DNA from: Oscillospiraceae bacterium
Lineage (GTDB): Bacteria; Bacillota; Clostridia; Oscillospirales; Ruminococcaceae
Assembly (NCBI GenBank): GCA_017544185.1
Contig: JAFYEQ010000122.1
Coordinates: forward strand, 1 to 14,243
DNA: 14,243 nt
Direction: 5' to 3'
The position numbers and the translations under genes are program-made. Every line of letters starts with the position of its first letter. Within the stretch, counting starts at the first letter, position 1. The notes under the pieces were generated by a model. It had not been told where the DNA came from and did not search any database. It saw nothing but the letters and a program-made list of their open reading frames with translations. Shown one piece after another: positions 1-8,322 of this stretch.

Positions 1-258
1 CTGCTGCTCCGATCCCAGAGCAGGCGTACCTCAGCGGTGTGGCAGCTGATAAAGGGGATATTCCTGTTCATCATGGCGTGTGCGGTATCCGCTGGCTTCA
101 TGGCCATATACTGTATGTACACCATGCTGGACATAGACCGCCTTCAGGGGCAGTCTGCGTATGTCACGCTGTTCTCCATGTCCTTCGTGACGGGAGTGAT
201 CATCGTGATATACGATCTGTTCTCAGACGCTGCGGAGAGATCCGGACACGTAGGATAG
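1..258 (+). CDS. C-terminal part of an unknown two-helix membrane protein (5' end outside window)
   Basis: I do not recognise this protein. The frame is open from the first base and ends in TAG just before the murEF leader. A GTG at 37 could start a 73-residue protein, but no convincing ribosome binding site precedes it, so the gene more probably begins upstream of the window. The visible part has two hydrophobic stretches likely to span the membrane: one rich in Ile, Phe, Met and Ala (from about IFLFIMACAVSAGFMAIY) and one around SMSFVTGVIIVIYDLF, separated by a short polar loop with DIDRLQGQ. The end is short and charged. It lies directly upstream of a cell wall gene block where division genes such as ftsL or a penicillin-binding protein often sit, but nothing in the residues identifies it as either. 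The reading frame is reasonably sure; the function is unknown. Confidence 0.6.
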   Translation: MLLRSQSRRTSAVWQLIKGIFLFIMACAVSAGFMAIYCMYTMLDIDRLQGQSAYVTLFSMSFVTGVIIVIYDLFSDAAERSGHVG

Positions 259-288
259 ATGTGAGAGTCAAGAGTTGAGATGCTTTGG

Positions 289-305
289 GGATCGTCGATC
301 GATCC
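289..305 (+). other. Small hairpin in the murEF upstream gap
   Basis: GGATCG (289-294) pairs with CGATCC (300-305) around a five-base loop. It lies in the 116-base gap between the upstream gene and murEF. No run of T follows, so it is not a standard terminator, and no clear -35/-10 pair was found in the gap. It may be chance. Confidence 0.2.
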
Positions 306-374
306 GCGCCTGCGTCCATCGTTCAGGTAAGGCGGCGCACCGACAGCATCCCGCTGCCATAAAGGAAGTAGCAT

Positions 375-3164
375 ATGATATCTATAAAGAAGCTGATGTC
401 ATCATCCGACATACCATATACAGGCGAGGACGCCGAGATACGCTGCATCACCGATGACACGCGGAGCGTGGAGCCCGGTGCTGTGTTCGTATGCATCAAG
501 GGCACGCGCTTTGACGGCCATGATGCAGCTAAAGACATGCTGGCTGCAGGCGCGGTATGCGTGGTCGCAGACCATGATCTGGGGCTGGACAGACAGGTCA
601 TAGTCCCCGATACCAGAAAGGCCTACGGCAGGCTCATCGCCGAGTACCACGGCAGGCCCGACCGACGCATGACGCTGATCGGCATCACGGGTACCAACGG
701 CAAGACCACCACGGCTACCCTTATACATCATATACTCACCGAGAAGGGCATCAAGTGCGGCTTCATAGGCACCACAGAGGTGCTCATAGGCACAGAGCCC
801 ACAGAACGTGATGACAGCACGCCCACCACGCCCAAGGTGTCCGAGCTGTATGAGCTGTTCGAGCGCATGGCAGACGCAGGCTGTACCCATCTGGTGATGG
901 AGGTGTCCTCCTTTGCGCTGATACAGGGGCGCATAGGCCCTGCGATGTTCGACGTGAGCGTGTTCACCAACCTCACTCAGGATCATCTGGACTATCATGT
1001 CACCATGGAGAACTACTTCGAGGCAAAGAAGCTCCTCTTCACGGAGCACAGCAAGTTTTCCATCATAAACGCCGACGACCCCTACGGTCAGCGGCTCATA
1101 GACGAGCTGGGCGGGACGGATCTTAGCTTCGTGACCTACGGCAGACAGGGCGAGCACGGCTATCTCTCCCACGGCTTTGAGAACGGCGTCACACGCTTCG
1201 ACTACTATGGCGAGGGCGTCTATCCCTTTGAGCTGGCCATGATCGGGGAATATAATATATCCAATGCCGTAGCTGCTATATCCGTCTGCGAGAGACTGGG
1301 CATCGACATCAGCGAGATACAGGCAGCCGTCAAAGATTTTGGTGGCGTCCGCGGACGCTGCGAGATCATCCCCACGGGGCACGGCTTCACTATGATATGC
1401 GACTACGCACACAGTCCCGATGCGCTGGAGAACCTGCTCTCGAGCATGAGACAGGCTGCACGGGGCAGGCTCATATGCCTCTTTGGCTGCGGCGGCGACC
1501 GCGACAGGACCAAGCGTCCCCTTATGGCTGCAGCAGCCGCCAAGTATTCGGATATACTGATCGTGACCTCGGACAATCCCCGCACGGAGGAGCCCGACAG
1601 CATCATAGACGACATCATCCCCGGTATACCCGAGGGGACGCGGTATGTGCGCATCACCGACCGCAGACAGGCCATAGCCTACGCCGCAGCCATCGCCCGT
1701 GAGGATGAGGGCGATGTGGTGATACTTGCAGGCAAGGGACACGAGGACTACCAGATCATAGGCACCGAGCATCATCATTTCGATGAGCGCGAGGTGGCAG
1801 CGGAGGCGCTGGAGCACATGCAGGAAAAGCTCACGAATGAGGACATAGCCCTGTATACAGGCGGCGAGGACCGCACCAAGGGCTTTATCATAGAGGCGGA
1901 GAATATCTCCTCGGATACAAGGACGATCACCGACGGGAGTATATTCATCGGTCTCAAGGGTCCCAACTTCGACGGCTCGGACTTTATCGACAAGGCCATG
2001 GAGCTGGGTGCTAAGGCAGTAGTGACCGACCGTGACACGGAGCTCCCTTCCGTGAAGGTGGCGGATACCCGCAGGGCGCTGCTGGACATAGCAAGGGGAT
2101 ACCGTCAGAGATACGACATACCTCTGGTAGGGCTCACGGGCAGCGTGGGCAAGACCACCACCAAGGAGATGACCGCCAGGGTGCTCTCTGCGCGGTATGA
2201 GACCCTGTGGACACAGGGGAACCGCAACAACGAGGTAGGTATGCCCTTCACACTGCTCAGGCTCAAAAAAGAGCATAAGGCAGCCGTGATCGAGATGGGC
2301 ATGTCCGCCTTCGGCGAGATATCCCGCATGACGCGGACCTGTCTGCCGAATATATGCGTGATCACCAATATCGGCTGGTCACATGCGGAGAACCTGGGCG
2401 ACAGGGACGGCATACTCAAGGCTAAGCTGGAGATACTGGAGGGCGCTCCCGAGGACGCTCCTCTGATAGTTTGCGGCGACGACGACAAGCTGGCTCCTCT
2501 GAAGGACACCCTGTCCCGTCCCGTGATCACCTGCGGACTGGGCGCGGGCAATGAGTATACCGCCCGTGAGATCGCAGATATGGACGACGGTACGGTATTC
2601 ACCGCGGTACACGGTGACGAGACCGCTGTGGTAAGGCTGGGCTGCAGGGGCACACATCATGTGACCGACGCTCTGCTGGCCATAGCCGCAGGCGGAGCTG
2701 CGGGAGTACCTCTTGACAGGGCTGCCATGGCCCTTGACGGCTACGCTCCGGGCGGTCTGCGCCAGCACATCGAGGACAGGAACGGCATCAAGTGCGTCAT
2801 CGACTGCTACAATGCGGCGCCCTCGTCCATGAGGGCAGCGCTGGACGTACTGGCAGGCGTGGAGGCCAACAGGCATATCGCGGTACTGGCGGATATGCTG
2901 GAGCTGGGCGCGTCCTCGGCAGAGCTCCATCGTCAGGTAGGCGAGCATGCCGCATCCATCGGGGCGGAGGTGCTCTGCTACGGGGATCTGTCGGTAAATA
3001 TCGCGGAGGGCGCTATAGCTGCAGGCGGTAAGGCTGTACATTTCGCAGACAAGGCCGCTCTCATAGAGCATCTGAAGACCTGCCTCACCAAGGGCGACGC
3101 TGTGCTCTTCAAGGCCAGCCGCGGCATGAAGATGGAAGATGTACTGGAGACAGTCGAGAAATAG
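375..3164 (+). CDS. murEF: MurE-MurF fusion: UDP-MurNAc-tripeptide synthetase (meso-DAP adding) joined to D-Ala-D-Ala adding ligase
   Basis: This 929-residue cytoplasmic protein carries two complete Mur ligases in one chain. Residues 1-486 are MurE: P-loop GITGTNGKTTT (103-113), MEVSS (175-179), HLDYH (204-208), GCGGDRDRTKRP (371-382) and DNPRTEEP (400-407), the motif typical of enzymes adding meso-diaminopimelate rather than lysine. Residues from about 487 are MurF: a new N-terminal uridine-nucleotide domain with SSDTR (512-516), second P-loop GLTGSVGKTTTKE (586-598), GNRNNEVGMP (615-624), DCYNAAPSSM (810-819), LADMLELG (838-845) and KASRGMKME near the end. Each half has about its usual family length, so neither is degraded and there is almost no linker. 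It should carry out two successive ATP-dependent steps from UDP-MurNAc-dipeptide to pentapeptide. The ATG at 375 follows AAAGGAAG at good spacing. Both activities are inferred from motifs; the fusion is seen directly, with one uninterrupted frame. Confidence 0.96.
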   Translation: MISIKKLMSSSDIPYTGEDAEIRCITDDTRSVEPGAVFVCIKGTRFDGHDAAKDMLAAGAVCVVADHDLGLDRQVIVPDTRKAYGRLIAEYHGRPDRRMTLIGITGTNGKTTTATLIHHILTEKGIKCGFIGTTEVLIGTEPTERDDSTPTTPKVSELYELFERMADAGCTHLVMEVSSFALIQGRIGPAMFDVSVFTNLTQDHLDYHVTMENYFEAKKLLFTEHSKFSIINADDPYGQRLIDELGGTDLSFVTYGRQGEHGYLSHGFENGVTRFDYYGEGVYPFELAMIGEYNISNAVAAISVCERLGIDISEIQAAVKDFGGVRGRCEIIPTGHGFTMICDYAHSPDALENLLSSMRQAARGRLICLFGCGGDRDRTKRPLMAAAAAKYSDILIVTSDNPRTEEPDSIIDDIIPGIPEGTRYVRITDRRQAIAYAAAIAREDEGDVVILAGKGHEDYQIIGTEHHHFDEREVAAEALEHMQEKLTNEDIALYTGGEDRTKGFIIEAENISSDTRTITDGSIFIGLKGPNFDGSDFIDKAMELGAKAVVTDRDTELPSVKVADTRRALLDIARGYRQRYDIPLVGLTGSVGKTTTKEMTARVLSARYETLWTQGNRNNEVGMPFTLLRLKKEHKAAVIEMGMSAFGEISRMTRTCLPNICVITNIGWSHAENLGDRDGILKAKLEILEGAPEDAPLIVCGDDDKLAPLKDTLSRPVITCGLGAGNEYTAREIADMDDGTVFTAVHGDETAVVRLGCRGTHHVTDALLAIAAGGAAGVPLDRAAMALDGYAPGGLRQHIEDRNGIKCVIDCYNAAPSSMRAALDVLAGVEANRHIAVLADMLELGASSAELHRQVGEHAASIGAEVLCYGDLSVNIAEGAIAAGGKAVHFADKAALIEHLKTCLTKGDAVLFKASRGMKMEDVLETVEK

Positions 3165-3274
3165 TATACGATATGTATATATCGAATATATTATACATAT
3201 AGTGATATCAACGGTCGGTAATGATGATATAGAAATATACAGATAGTATTACCGGTCTTAATGAGGTGTTATAA
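3165..3274 (+). other. AT-rich gap with weak inverted repeats before mraY
   Basis: This 110-base gap is much richer in A and T than the genes around it. It holds an imperfect palindrome around 3173-3200 (TATGTATA paired with TATACATA) and a second inverted repeat CGGTAAT (3216-3222) with ATTACCG (3248-3254). No T-run follows either, and no -35/-10 pair of good quality was found. It could be a weak promoter, a processing site or just a spacer. Confidence 0.3.
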
Positions 3275-4282
3275 GTGTGGATGATAGTGCTGGCGGTGGT
3301 GATCGCCTTCGTCATAGCGGCTCTGTCGGGGCTGGTGCTGATACCGATGATGAGGAAGCTCCACTTCGGTGCGACTATATACGAAGAGGGACCTGCCTGG
3401 CAGAAGAGCAAGAACGGTACCCCGCTCATGGGCGGCTTCATGTTCATCATAGGCTCGGTCATATCTCTGGTAGTATGCATGGCCATATACAACAGCGGGA
3501 ACAGCGGCTCTCAGACCATGACGCTCAAGCTCCTGTCAGCCGTCATGTTCGCTCTGCTCAATGGCTTCATAGGCTTCCTGGATGACTATATAAAGGCAGT
3601 GCGAAAGGACCGCGAGGGCCTGACCCCGGGGCAGAAGATGATCATGCAGTTCGTGCTGGCGGCGGCGTTCCTTGCCGCACTGTACGGCCTGGGCGACGTG
3701 TCCACGGCGATACGCTTCCCCTTCATAGGAGAGCTGGATCTGTGGATATTCTACTACCCGATCATGATGCTGGTGCTGGTATACCTGACCAATGCGGTGA
3801 ACCTCACCGACGGCGTGGACGGGCTGTGCGGCTCGGTCACGGTGGTGTACTGTGCTATCATGCTGATAATATTCCTGCACCTGAAGGACATGGAGCATGC
3901 TCTCTTCGCCGCAGCACTGGCAGGCGGCGTGATGGGCTTTCTGGTATGGAACCTGCATCCCGCCAAGATATTCATGGGGGACACGGGATCCATGTTCTTG
4001 GGCGGTGCGGTATGTGCCATGGGCTTCGTGCTCCATGAGCATGTGGTATTGGCCTTCGCAGCGCTGCTGTACATAGCCGAGGCTCTGTCCGTGGTGATAC
4101 AGGTGAGCTATTTCAAGATCACCAAGCGCAAATACGGCGAGGGCAGGCGCATATTCAAGATGACCCCCATACATCATCACTTCGAGATGTCGGGCTTCAG
4201 CGAGAACAAGATCGTGATCACGTTCTCCCTCTTTGCCCTGATCACAGGCGCCATCGCCGTGGTGATGCATATATACGGATGA
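3275..4282 (+). CDS. mraY: MraY, phospho-N-acetylmuramoyl-pentapeptide transferase (lipid I synthase)
   Basis: MraY moves phospho-MurNAc-pentapeptide from UDP onto undecaprenyl phosphate in the cytoplasmic membrane, giving lipid I. The 335-residue protein has the usual many-helix pattern and family length. Visible signatures are KNGTPLMGG (46-54), DDYIK (103-107) with the paired aspartates, NLTDGVDGL (176-184), MGDTGS (234-239) with the third essential aspartate, and the PIHHHFE motif (298-304). The GTG at 3275 is chosen because GAGGTG lies six bases upstream; the ATG two codons later would be too far from it. It follows murEF, which supplies its soluble substrate, and precedes ftsW by 28 bases. 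In many Firmicutes murD follows mraY; here it does not. Confidence 0.97.
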   Translation: MWMIVLAVVIAFVIAALSGLVLIPMMRKLHFGATIYEEGPAWQKSKNGTPLMGGFMFIIGSVISLVVCMAIYNSGNSGSQTMTLKLLSAVMFALLNGFIGFLDDYIKAVRKDREGLTPGQKMIMQFVLAAAFLAALYGLGDVSTAIRFPFIGELDLWIFYYPIMMLVLVYLTNAVNLTDGVDGLCGSVTVVYCAIMLIIFLHLKDMEHALFAAALAGGVMGFLVWNLHPAKIFMGDTGSMFLGGAVCAMGFVLHEHVVLAFAALLYIAEALSVVIQVSYFKITKRKYGEGRRIFKMTPIHHHFEMSGFSENKIVITFSLFALITGAIAVVMHIYG

Positions 4283-4310
4283 TGTCACAGGTACTTCGAG
4301 GAGCGATATA

Positions 4311-5714
4311 TTGAAAAAGAAAGATAAGAACAAGCCCGAAAAAACGAAGAAGTACCCGCAGCTGTGGAAGTTCCATCTCCTAAAGCCGTTCATGCCGGGC
4401 TTCTTCAAATTCCAGCGCATGGATCCAGAGGAGAACGTATACTACAGGTACCTGCAGTACGTCCGCTTCAAGCAGATAGACGTGGTATATCTGCTGGTGC
4501 TGGTGGTATTATGCGCCATAGGTCTGGCGACCATGTTCTCCGCCTCCTATGCGTCCTCGATCAATATCACATCGAACAATATCGGCTACTACTATGCACA
4601 GAGACAGGTGGCGTTCTTTATAGGCGGCTTTTTCGTCATAGCGCTCTTGTGCTCGCCTGTGTTGGACTATCATATGACGAGGGGGCTGCTGGTCAACGGC
4701 ATCATGTTCGGAGGTGGACTGCTCCTGATGATACTGGTGCTCGTTACGGGCAAGACAGATCCCAACGACGCGGCGGCAGTGGCAGCCGCGGTCTCGGGCG
4801 ATGACGCGGGCGGCGCTACGCGATGGCTGATGATAGGCGGCTTCCGCTTCCAGCCATCGGAGCTGATGAAACTGTGTCTGATCGTAGCGCTGGCAAGAGT
4901 GCTCTCTGTCCATGCAGACAAGATAGGCAGCAATTCCGACCCGCTGCATGAGTTCCTGCTCTGCGGTCTGTGCTTCGGTATGATAGGCGGCACTGCAGTG
5001 CTCATGTACAAGCAGCCCCATCTGAGCGGCATGATCATAATATGTGCCATAGGTCTCACTATGCTGTATATATCCGGCTTCAGGCTCAGGACGCTGCTGG
5101 TATGGTCCGCAGGCGGCATATCCGCTGCGGTGTACATGGTCATCAAGAAGGTCCAGGAGGGCGGCTACGTGGCCGATCGTATCAACGGCTGGCTCCACAC
5201 CTGGGACGAGGCCAACGGCGATATCGCATGGCAGACCCGCAACTCCCTGATAGCCATAGGCTCCGGTGGTATGTGGGGACTGGGCTTCCGCAATTCCAGA
5301 CAGAAGTTCCTGTATCTCCCCGAGCCTCACAACGACTTCATATTCTCCGTCATATGCGAGGAGCTGGGCGTTGCGGCAGGTATCATAATAATACTGCTCT
5401 TCGCTGTGCTCACTCTTAGAGGGATGCAGATCGCTATAAACGCTCCCGACCGCTACGGTACGCTGCTGGCAGCGGGCGTGACCATGCATTTCATACTTCA
5501 GGTGCTCCTGAACGTCGCCGTGGTATCCAATGCCATACCCAACACGGGCATATCCCTGCCGTTCTTCAGCTACGGCGGATCGGCGGTGGTGATACAGTTC
5601 CTTGAAGCGGGGCTGGTGCTGAACGTATCAAAACAATACTTCGAGAAACAAGCCGTGGAAGAGGCTCAGAAGTCGGCGGAGCTGATAAAGGTAGACAGGA
5701 CCGGACAGGTATGA
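4311..5714 (+). CDS. ftsW: FtsW, SEDS-family septal peptidoglycan glycosyltransferase
   Basis: FtsW polymerises lipid II into glycan strands at the division site, working with a class B penicillin-binding protein. The 467-residue protein has a long basic cytoplasmic N terminus (about 55 residues) before the first membrane helix, then the SEDS pattern: YYAQRQ (94-99), RWLMIGGFRFQPSELMKL (171-188), QPHLSG (235-240), the loop WLHTWDEANGDIAWQTRNSL where Asp299 is in the place of the catalytic aspartate, GGMWGLGF, YLPEPHNDFIFSVICEELG (335-353), and NTGISLPFFSYGGSA (411-425). RodA and SpoVE share these motifs; placement between mraY and murG favours FtsW. The start is a TTG at 4311 preceded by GAGGAG; no better ATG exists. 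An Ala- and Asp-rich stretch near residues 150-168 lengthens an outside loop. Its stop overlaps the next gene by ATGA. Confidence 0.93.
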   Translation: MKKKDKNKPEKTKKYPQLWKFHLLKPFMPGFFKFQRMDPEENVYYRYLQYVRFKQIDVVYLLVLVVLCAIGLATMFSASYASSINITSNNIGYYYAQRQVAFFIGGFFVIALLCSPVLDYHMTRGLLVNGIMFGGGLLLMILVLVTGKTDPNDAAAVAAAVSGDDAGGATRWLMIGGFRFQPSELMKLCLIVALARVLSVHADKIGSNSDPLHEFLLCGLCFGMIGGTAVLMYKQPHLSGMIIICAIGLTMLYISGFRLRTLLVWSAGGISAAVYMVIKKVQEGGYVADRINGWLHTWDEANGDIAWQTRNSLIAIGSGGMWGLGFRNSRQKFLYLPEPHNDFIFSVICEELGVAAGIIIILLFAVLTLRGMQIAINAPDRYGTLLAAGVTMHFILQVLLNVAVVSNAIPNTGISLPFFSYGGSAVVIQFLEAGLVLNVSKQYFEKQAVEEAQKSAELIKVDRTGQV

Positions 5715-7111
5715 ACAAAAGATCAAATGCGGCAGCATATGCTGTCATGGTATTGCTGCTGACGGCGTGTGCAGTCGGTACAGGAGATACAGGCCCCGCG
5801 GGCCCGGTGGAGATCACCGATACGACAGTGACGGAGATGACCGACGATAGCGGATCGGTGACGGTGCAGCAGACAGAGACATCAATGACAGGGCCATCCG
5901 ACACCTCGGCCGATATCTCAAACGATCTCGCGGCACCGGAGACCGCGCCCTCCGAGACAGAGATGAGCATATATAAGGTCTCCCCGCCTCCCGAGGTAGA
6001 TCCTGTGGATAAGCTCAGGCAGTGCAATGCGGTGGCGCGTTCGGTATACGACGCAGCGAGAGACTATGCCATCGACTGCGAGGTGGCAGGCTATCCCGTC
6101 ACCGAAGAGGGCTGGACGGTCCGCGTCCTCAGCGAGGGCGAGAAGATCGACACCCGTGACGGACGGGATATGAGCGCCTATCTGTGCGGCGAGGTCGGGC
6201 AGTATGGCGGCATAGCCGAGGTATACATCAGGGACGGAGAGGTGCTCCGGGCGGTATGGATGGAATATCCATGGGATGGGGCACAGTTCCTTGAAGATAC
6301 CAAGTCCCTCACCGCTGATGAGATACGTGACGGCATCGTGTTCGGACGCTATCCCGACGCGGTAGAGCTCTCCACCGATACGGGCGATGTATCCACCATG
6401 GACGGACAGGAACTGGTGGACTACTACAACAGCAACGCCAAGCTTATATACTGCAACGCAGCGACCTACTGCACCATGTGCGAGGTCAGGGGGGAACATA
6501 TCCCCGGCGGGAGATATTTCTTCGAGCTGAAGCCCACAGACGGGGACTACAAGGAAGACGGCACGGAGCTGGTCAAGGCCATGTGCTCTATGATGGGCGT
6601 ATACGGCGGGTACGGAGCAGTCATCATAGATGATGAGGGCTATCCCAAGGCTGCGTACTGGTCGGACACCGCGCCTCTTAGCGATGACAGTTTGCCCGTC
6701 CCCGGGGAGAACGTGGGAGATAAGGTGATAGCCGAACGCAGGCTGGTGGGCAGCTATCCCGACGCTGTGAAGTATATCAGGTCCGACGGCACGGTAAGGC
6801 CCGTGTCCGCCGAGGAAGCGGCCGGCAATGCCAAGCTGGTATATGTCAATGCCGCCACCTATGCCACCCTATGCGAGGTGAACGGCACGCCTGTGCCCGA
6901 CGGGAGATACTACTTCCCCATCCTTCGCACAGACACCGAGGACTACAGCGAGGACGGCACGGATATGAGCGGCGCCCTGTCCGCCTTTATGGGCGAGGTA
7001 GGCGGCTATGCTGCGGTGTACATGAAGGATGCGGTACCCGTATCCGCGTTCTGGTCGGAGCATGAGTTCGCCGAGGAAGACGAAGGTCCTCTTGCAGTAT
7101 ACCCATCCTAG
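5711..7111 (+). CDS. Lipoprotein of unknown function with three internal repeats, in the division operon
   Basis: I do not recognise a family. The 466-residue protein starts with a lipoprotein signal (MNKRSN, a hydrophobic stretch, then LLTAC with Cys20 as the lipidation site), followed by a Thr/Asp/Pro-rich stretch of about 75 residues that would work as a flexible tether outside the membrane. Then come three related domains at about 101-188, 242-319 and 372-451. Shared features are an N(A)xxxYxxA helix-like start, a CEV motif (Cys123, Cys257, Cys388), a DG-rich middle, then GGYxAVY and an aromatic ending (VW, YW, FW). Repeats 1 and 2 are each followed by a linker with GxYPDAV (212-218, 347-353). 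ATGA overlap with the ftsW stop implies coupled translation. It occupies an unusual place between ftsW and murG. A role in cell wall assembly or division is only inferred from position. Confidence 0.9.
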   Translation: MNKRSNAAAYAVMVLLLTACAVGTGDTGPAGPVEITDTTVTEMTDDSGSVTVQQTETSMTGPSDTSADISNDLAAPETAPSETEMSIYKVSPPPEVDPVDKLRQCNAVARSVYDAARDYAIDCEVAGYPVTEEGWTVRVLSEGEKIDTRDGRDMSAYLCGEVGQYGGIAEVYIRDGEVLRAVWMEYPWDGAQFLEDTKSLTADEIRDGIVFGRYPDAVELSTDTGDVSTMDGQELVDYYNSNAKLIYCNAATYCTMCEVRGEHIPGGRYFFELKPTDGDYKEDGTELVKAMCSMMGVYGGYGAVIIDDEGYPKAAYWSDTAPLSDDSLPVPGENVGDKVIAERRLVGSYPDAVKYIRSDGTVRPVSAEEAAGNAKLVYVNAATYATLCEVNGTPVPDGRYYFPILRTDTEDYSEDGTDMSGALSAFMGEVGGYAAVYMKDAVPVSAFWSEHEFAEEDEGPLAVYPS

Positions 7112-7118
7112 AGGCCGG

Positions 7119-7134
7119 AGGGGAGAGTGCCCCT
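7119..7134 (+). repeat. Small GC-rich inverted repeat after the lipoprotein gene
   Basis: AGGGG (7119-7123) pairs with CCCCT (7130-7134) with a six-base loop. It stands next to the hairpin repeat at 7148 and shares the GCCCCTAC wording with other short repeats in the window, so it may be one end of the same composite element. There is no T-run, so it is unlikely to terminate transcription. Confidence 0.3.
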
Positions 7135-7147
7135 ACGCTCTTGTCCC

Positions 7148-7169
7148 TGCAACTGCGTCAGCAGTTGCA
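7148..7169 (+). repeat. Hairpin repeat, copy D (murG leader)
   Basis: TGCAACTGC (7148-7156) and GCAGTTGCA (7161-7169) form a perfect nine-base stem with loop GTCA. Read on the other strand, the stem, the GGGAT before it and AGGGACAAGAG after it match the first repeat in front of recA. It lies 28 bases before the murG start. Relative to the downstream gene its orientation is the same as that of the recA copies. Confidence 0.8.
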
Positions 7170-7197
7170 TCCCATGACGATATCATAAGGAGCATAT

Positions 7198-8322
7198 ATG
7201 CGTGTACTTATAGCAGGCGGAGGCACTGCAGGGCACATCAACCCTGCCCTCGCCATATTATCCATAATAAAGCAGCGTGACAAGGACGCAGTGTTCCTGT
7301 ATGCGGGAACGCCCGACGGCATGGAGTCGAAGCTGGTGCCCCGTGCCAACGTGGAGTTCGCGCCCATCAAGGTCAGCGGCTTCCAGCGGCATATAGACCC
7401 GGAGAACATCGTGCGCAACATCAAGGCGGTGGGGTATCTGGCTGCCAGCGGCGGCAGGGCACGCAAGATCATCAAGGGCTTCGAGCCCGATATCGTGATC
7501 GGTACGGGCGGCTACGTCAGCGGCCCTGTGGTATACACCGCACAGCGTATGCACATACCCACGGTGATCCATGAGCAGAACGCCTATCCCGGCGTTACCA
7601 CGCGGCTCCTTGCGAAGAAGGCCAACGGTGTCATGCTCACCATGGAGGAAGCGGCAAAGTATATGCCCGGGGTGTCCTACACCCTGACGGGCCTGCCCGT
7701 GCGAAAGGCCTTCGACTCCCTCCCCTCCCGCGAGGACGCCAAGCGTGAGCTGGGACTGGACGAGGACGCGCTGTGCATATTCTCATTCGGCGGCTCTCTC
7801 GGCGCAGGAGCCATAAATGACAGTGCGGTGGCTCTGCTCAAATGGGAGCAGACGCTGGATGCACCTGTGTCACATATACACAGCTACGGCAGGATGGGGC
7901 ATGACACCTTTATGTCCCGACTGGCGGAGGCCGGTATCGACCCCAAGGCTAAGGGACGCATCATAGAGGAGTTCATATATAATATGGACACCTGCATGGC
8001 TGCGGCGGATCTTATCATATGCAGGGCGGGCGCATCCGCCATAAGCGAGCTGGAGGCAGCGGGACGCGCTTCGGTGCTGATACCCTCTCCCGTGGTAGCG
8101 GGCAATCATCAGTACCACAACGCCATGACTCTTGCGACGGCGGGGGCTGCTGAGGTGATCGAGCAGAAGGATCTCACGGATGAGCTGATCGTGTCCACCG
8201 TGTCGGATCTGATACACGATCCCGCGAAGCTGCGCAGCTACGAGCAGAAAGCGGCATCATGCCGCATAAAGGACACGGCAGACAGGATATATGAGGTGAT
8301 ACGCAGTGCAGTCGAGCGATGA
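7198..8322 (+). CDS. murG: MurG, lipid II synthase (UDP-GlcNAc transferase)
   Basis: MurG is a peripheral enzyme on the inner face of the membrane that adds GlcNAc to lipid I, making lipid II. The 374-residue protein has the two-domain GT-B layout: N-terminal GGGTAGHINPALA (7-19), HEQNAYPG (125-132), TGLPVRK (164-170), then GGSLGA (198-203) opening the sugar-nucleotide domain, and RAGASAISELEAAGR (276-290), in which Glu284 is at the position known to bind the donor ribose. IPSP (295-298) and NHQ (303-305) complete the donor site. The ATG at 7198 follows AAGGAG. An 86-base gap with a hairpin repeat separates it from the lipoprotein gene, and its end overlaps ftsQ by 17 bases. It takes the product of MraY and feeds FtsW. 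Confidence 0.97.
   Translation: MRVLIAGGGTAGHINPALAILSIIKQRDKDAVFLYAGTPDGMESKLVPRANVEFAPIKVSGFQRHIDPENIVRNIKAVGYLAASGGRARKIIKGFEPDIVIGTGGYVSGPVVYTAQRMHIPTVIHEQNAYPGVTTRLLAKKANGVMLTMEEAAKYMPGVSYTLTGLPVRKAFDSLPSREDAKRELGLDEDALCIFSFGGSLGAGAINDSAVALLKWEQTLDAPVSHIHSYGRMGHDTFMSRLAEAGIDPKAKGRIIEEFIYNMDTCMAAADLIICRAGASAISELEAAGRASVLIPSPVVAGNHQYHNAMTLATAGAAEVIEQKDLTDELIVSTVSDLIHDPAKLRSYEQKAASCRIKDTADRIYEVIRSAVER

Noticed and set aside
402..2276. A 624-codon open frame on the minus strand opposite murEF
   Set aside because: It mirrors a clear gene with Mur ligase motifs, has no recognisable motif of its own, and arises from the biased codon use of the + strand gene.
3165..3274. Possible promoter for mraY
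   Set aside because: The gap is AT-rich, so TATA-like words are expected by chance; no -35 with correct spacing was found.
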